Below, in pieces: positions 62,813 to 64,000 of a stretch of DNA of 64,000 bases (position 1 is its first letter; every line of letters begins with the position of its first letter). Source of the DNA: Scatophagus argus (lineage: Eukaryota > Chordata > Actinopteri > Scatophagidae). The notes below the pieces were generated by a model. It was not told the origin of the DNA and ran no database searches. It saw only the letters and a program-made list of their open reading frames with translations. The stretch is from the NCBI RefSeq assembly GCF_020382885.2, contig NC_058506.1:7068001-7132000 (forward strand). The letters run 5' to 3'. The position numbers were made by a program, and so were the translations under genes.

Positions 62813-64000
62813 ACTCTGCCCCCTCCCCTTTTCTTGCACTCAAGGGCAAAAGTAGAATATCAATCCCTTTGTCTTTAACTACTTTCTAGCTTTAAAACTG
62901 CAGGATTAGAATAGGTTAGCCTATATTCTGCAGCTTTTAACACTTAAGCGGTTTTAGCTGGACAGAGTGTTGTGCATGCTGCTTAAATGGAAAAAGGTCT
63001 GTCATGTAACATCTTCTGAGTGCAACTAATTATTCTGAATTCTATTAAACCTCTTGTGAAACATTACAGTTGCTCTGCTCCACCTGGTTTGAAGAGCCAA
63101 CAGCAAACTTACACAGAGGACTTCTCACATGATTGACTGCTGTGTGTACAAAGGAGATTCTAACATCTATTCTTTTGTTTGTCCTGCCACTGAGTAAACA
63201 AATGCAACTTTTGTTTTCTTGTTATAATAATGATAGACATGTTATGGAAAAGCGGTACCAAACAGAGCCCTGAAATAATATAGGGATTGTTACAAACAGC
63301 GCTGATTGACAGTCTACTGAATGTGGAAAGGCTGTGACTAAGATCCTGCCCTTGTGTGGGAGTATGTGGACTGGTCAGAAAGGAAAAACAAAAAAAAAAA
63401 AAAAAGAAAAAAGTGATGTTTGAGTTTATCAAATGCACTCAATAGAACAAATAGCATTAGCAGAAAAAATGGTCTTTGGCTCCAGTTTGGGTATTTCATT
63501 TGTAAACATAGATTTTCATTAATAAATTAAGCAATTCAATAGTCTGCAAAAAATCCATTTGGATATTACTTCATGTGCATGGCTGACCGCGTTTATTATT
63601 AAAGTCTTTGTAGCACACAATGTTGTTCTCTTTTCCTAAAGAGCACAGGAAAATCAGTGAATTAGAGGAGAGGAGATGTAAAGTCCTGTGTCCTATTTTT
63701 TCACAAAATATTATCTAGCCTGTATCTTAATATTTATCACCATAGTCACAAGTATTATAACATTAAACATTTGAGATTGTGTCCATGCTGTTGAATGTAC
63801 CCCCCCCCCTCCCTGGCTGCCCTATGCATTGAGCAGCACATAGCTTTTCATGAGGTCACCACCTGAGTTATTAAAGCAGGTTCACTATGTTTGTTGAAAC
63901 TTGACATGAATGTCAGAGGAGAGGGGGGACAGCTCAGAGCAGAGTTGTTATTGGAGTTGTCACATGGGGACCTCCTGACATTGATGCTTGCTTCACAAAG
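61315..64000. other. Upstream region of the rightmost variable exon, no gene
   Basis: Expected to hold the promoter of the 61314 exon. Contains a GT-rich stretch (61517-61551), a (CT)n/(CA)n tract (62725-62806), an A-run at 63390-63405 and a C-run near 63801. No further variable exon is present in the remaining 2.7 kb. I see no clear CGCT element. Confidence 0.65.
62725..62806. repeat. (CT)n and (CA)n compound microsatellite
   Basis: About ten CT units, a short spacer, then about 27 CA units. Confidence 0.95.

Overview
This window is vertebrate genomic DNA, most likely from a teleost fish. The signs are AT-rich sequence with long intergenic stretches, dispersed repeats that resemble teleost families, many (CA)n, (GA)n and poly-G tracts, and a clustered protocadherin locus that has only a few variable exons and includes a second, non-alpha constant region. 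Every gene I can support lies on the minus strand, so transcription runs from high to low coordinates.

Region by region, in the direction of transcription. (1) 61314-58810 is a single large protocadherin variable exon (signal peptide, six cadherin repeats, one membrane span, part of the tail). About 1 kb downstream are three small exons, 57832-57771, 57636-57524 and 57173-56902. They join in frame with phases 0, 2 and 1 and end in a stop. I read these as a complete compact constant region, distinct from the alpha constant region, which fits the Pcdh-delta subcluster described in teleosts. (2) 50864-48432 is a second variable exon and 34150-31610 a third. The third is a clear relative of mammalian PCDHAC2. 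(3) The alpha constant exons are at 28424-28366 (59 nt), 25374-25289 (86 nt) and 18273-17960 (312 coding nt plus part of a split codon and the stop). Together they encode a 152-residue tail, the same length as the human alpha constant tail. Either variable exon joined to them gives one open protein. (4) 4337-1039 is a very large coding exon of an unrelated gene. Its ends resemble the INSYN2/FAM196 family of inhibitory-synapse proteins. It continues past the left edge through a good splice donor.

In function, the variable exons encode the ectodomain, membrane span and proximal tail of homophilic neuronal recognition proteins. Each is expected to have its own promoter and to splice to a shared three-exon constant tail. 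The alpha and the second constant tails share a short F-x-(S/T)-F-G-K-K motif that fits a WAVE-complex binding (WIRS) sequence. I see only two alpha-type variable exons and no gamma-type exons in the 13.5 kb after the alpha constant region. This suggests a reduced copy, perhaps one of the duplicated teleost clusters. The large introns and intergenic gaps hold SINE, L2-like, Tc1/mariner-like and MITE-like fragments, simple repeats and a few CTCF-like motifs, and no other supported genes.
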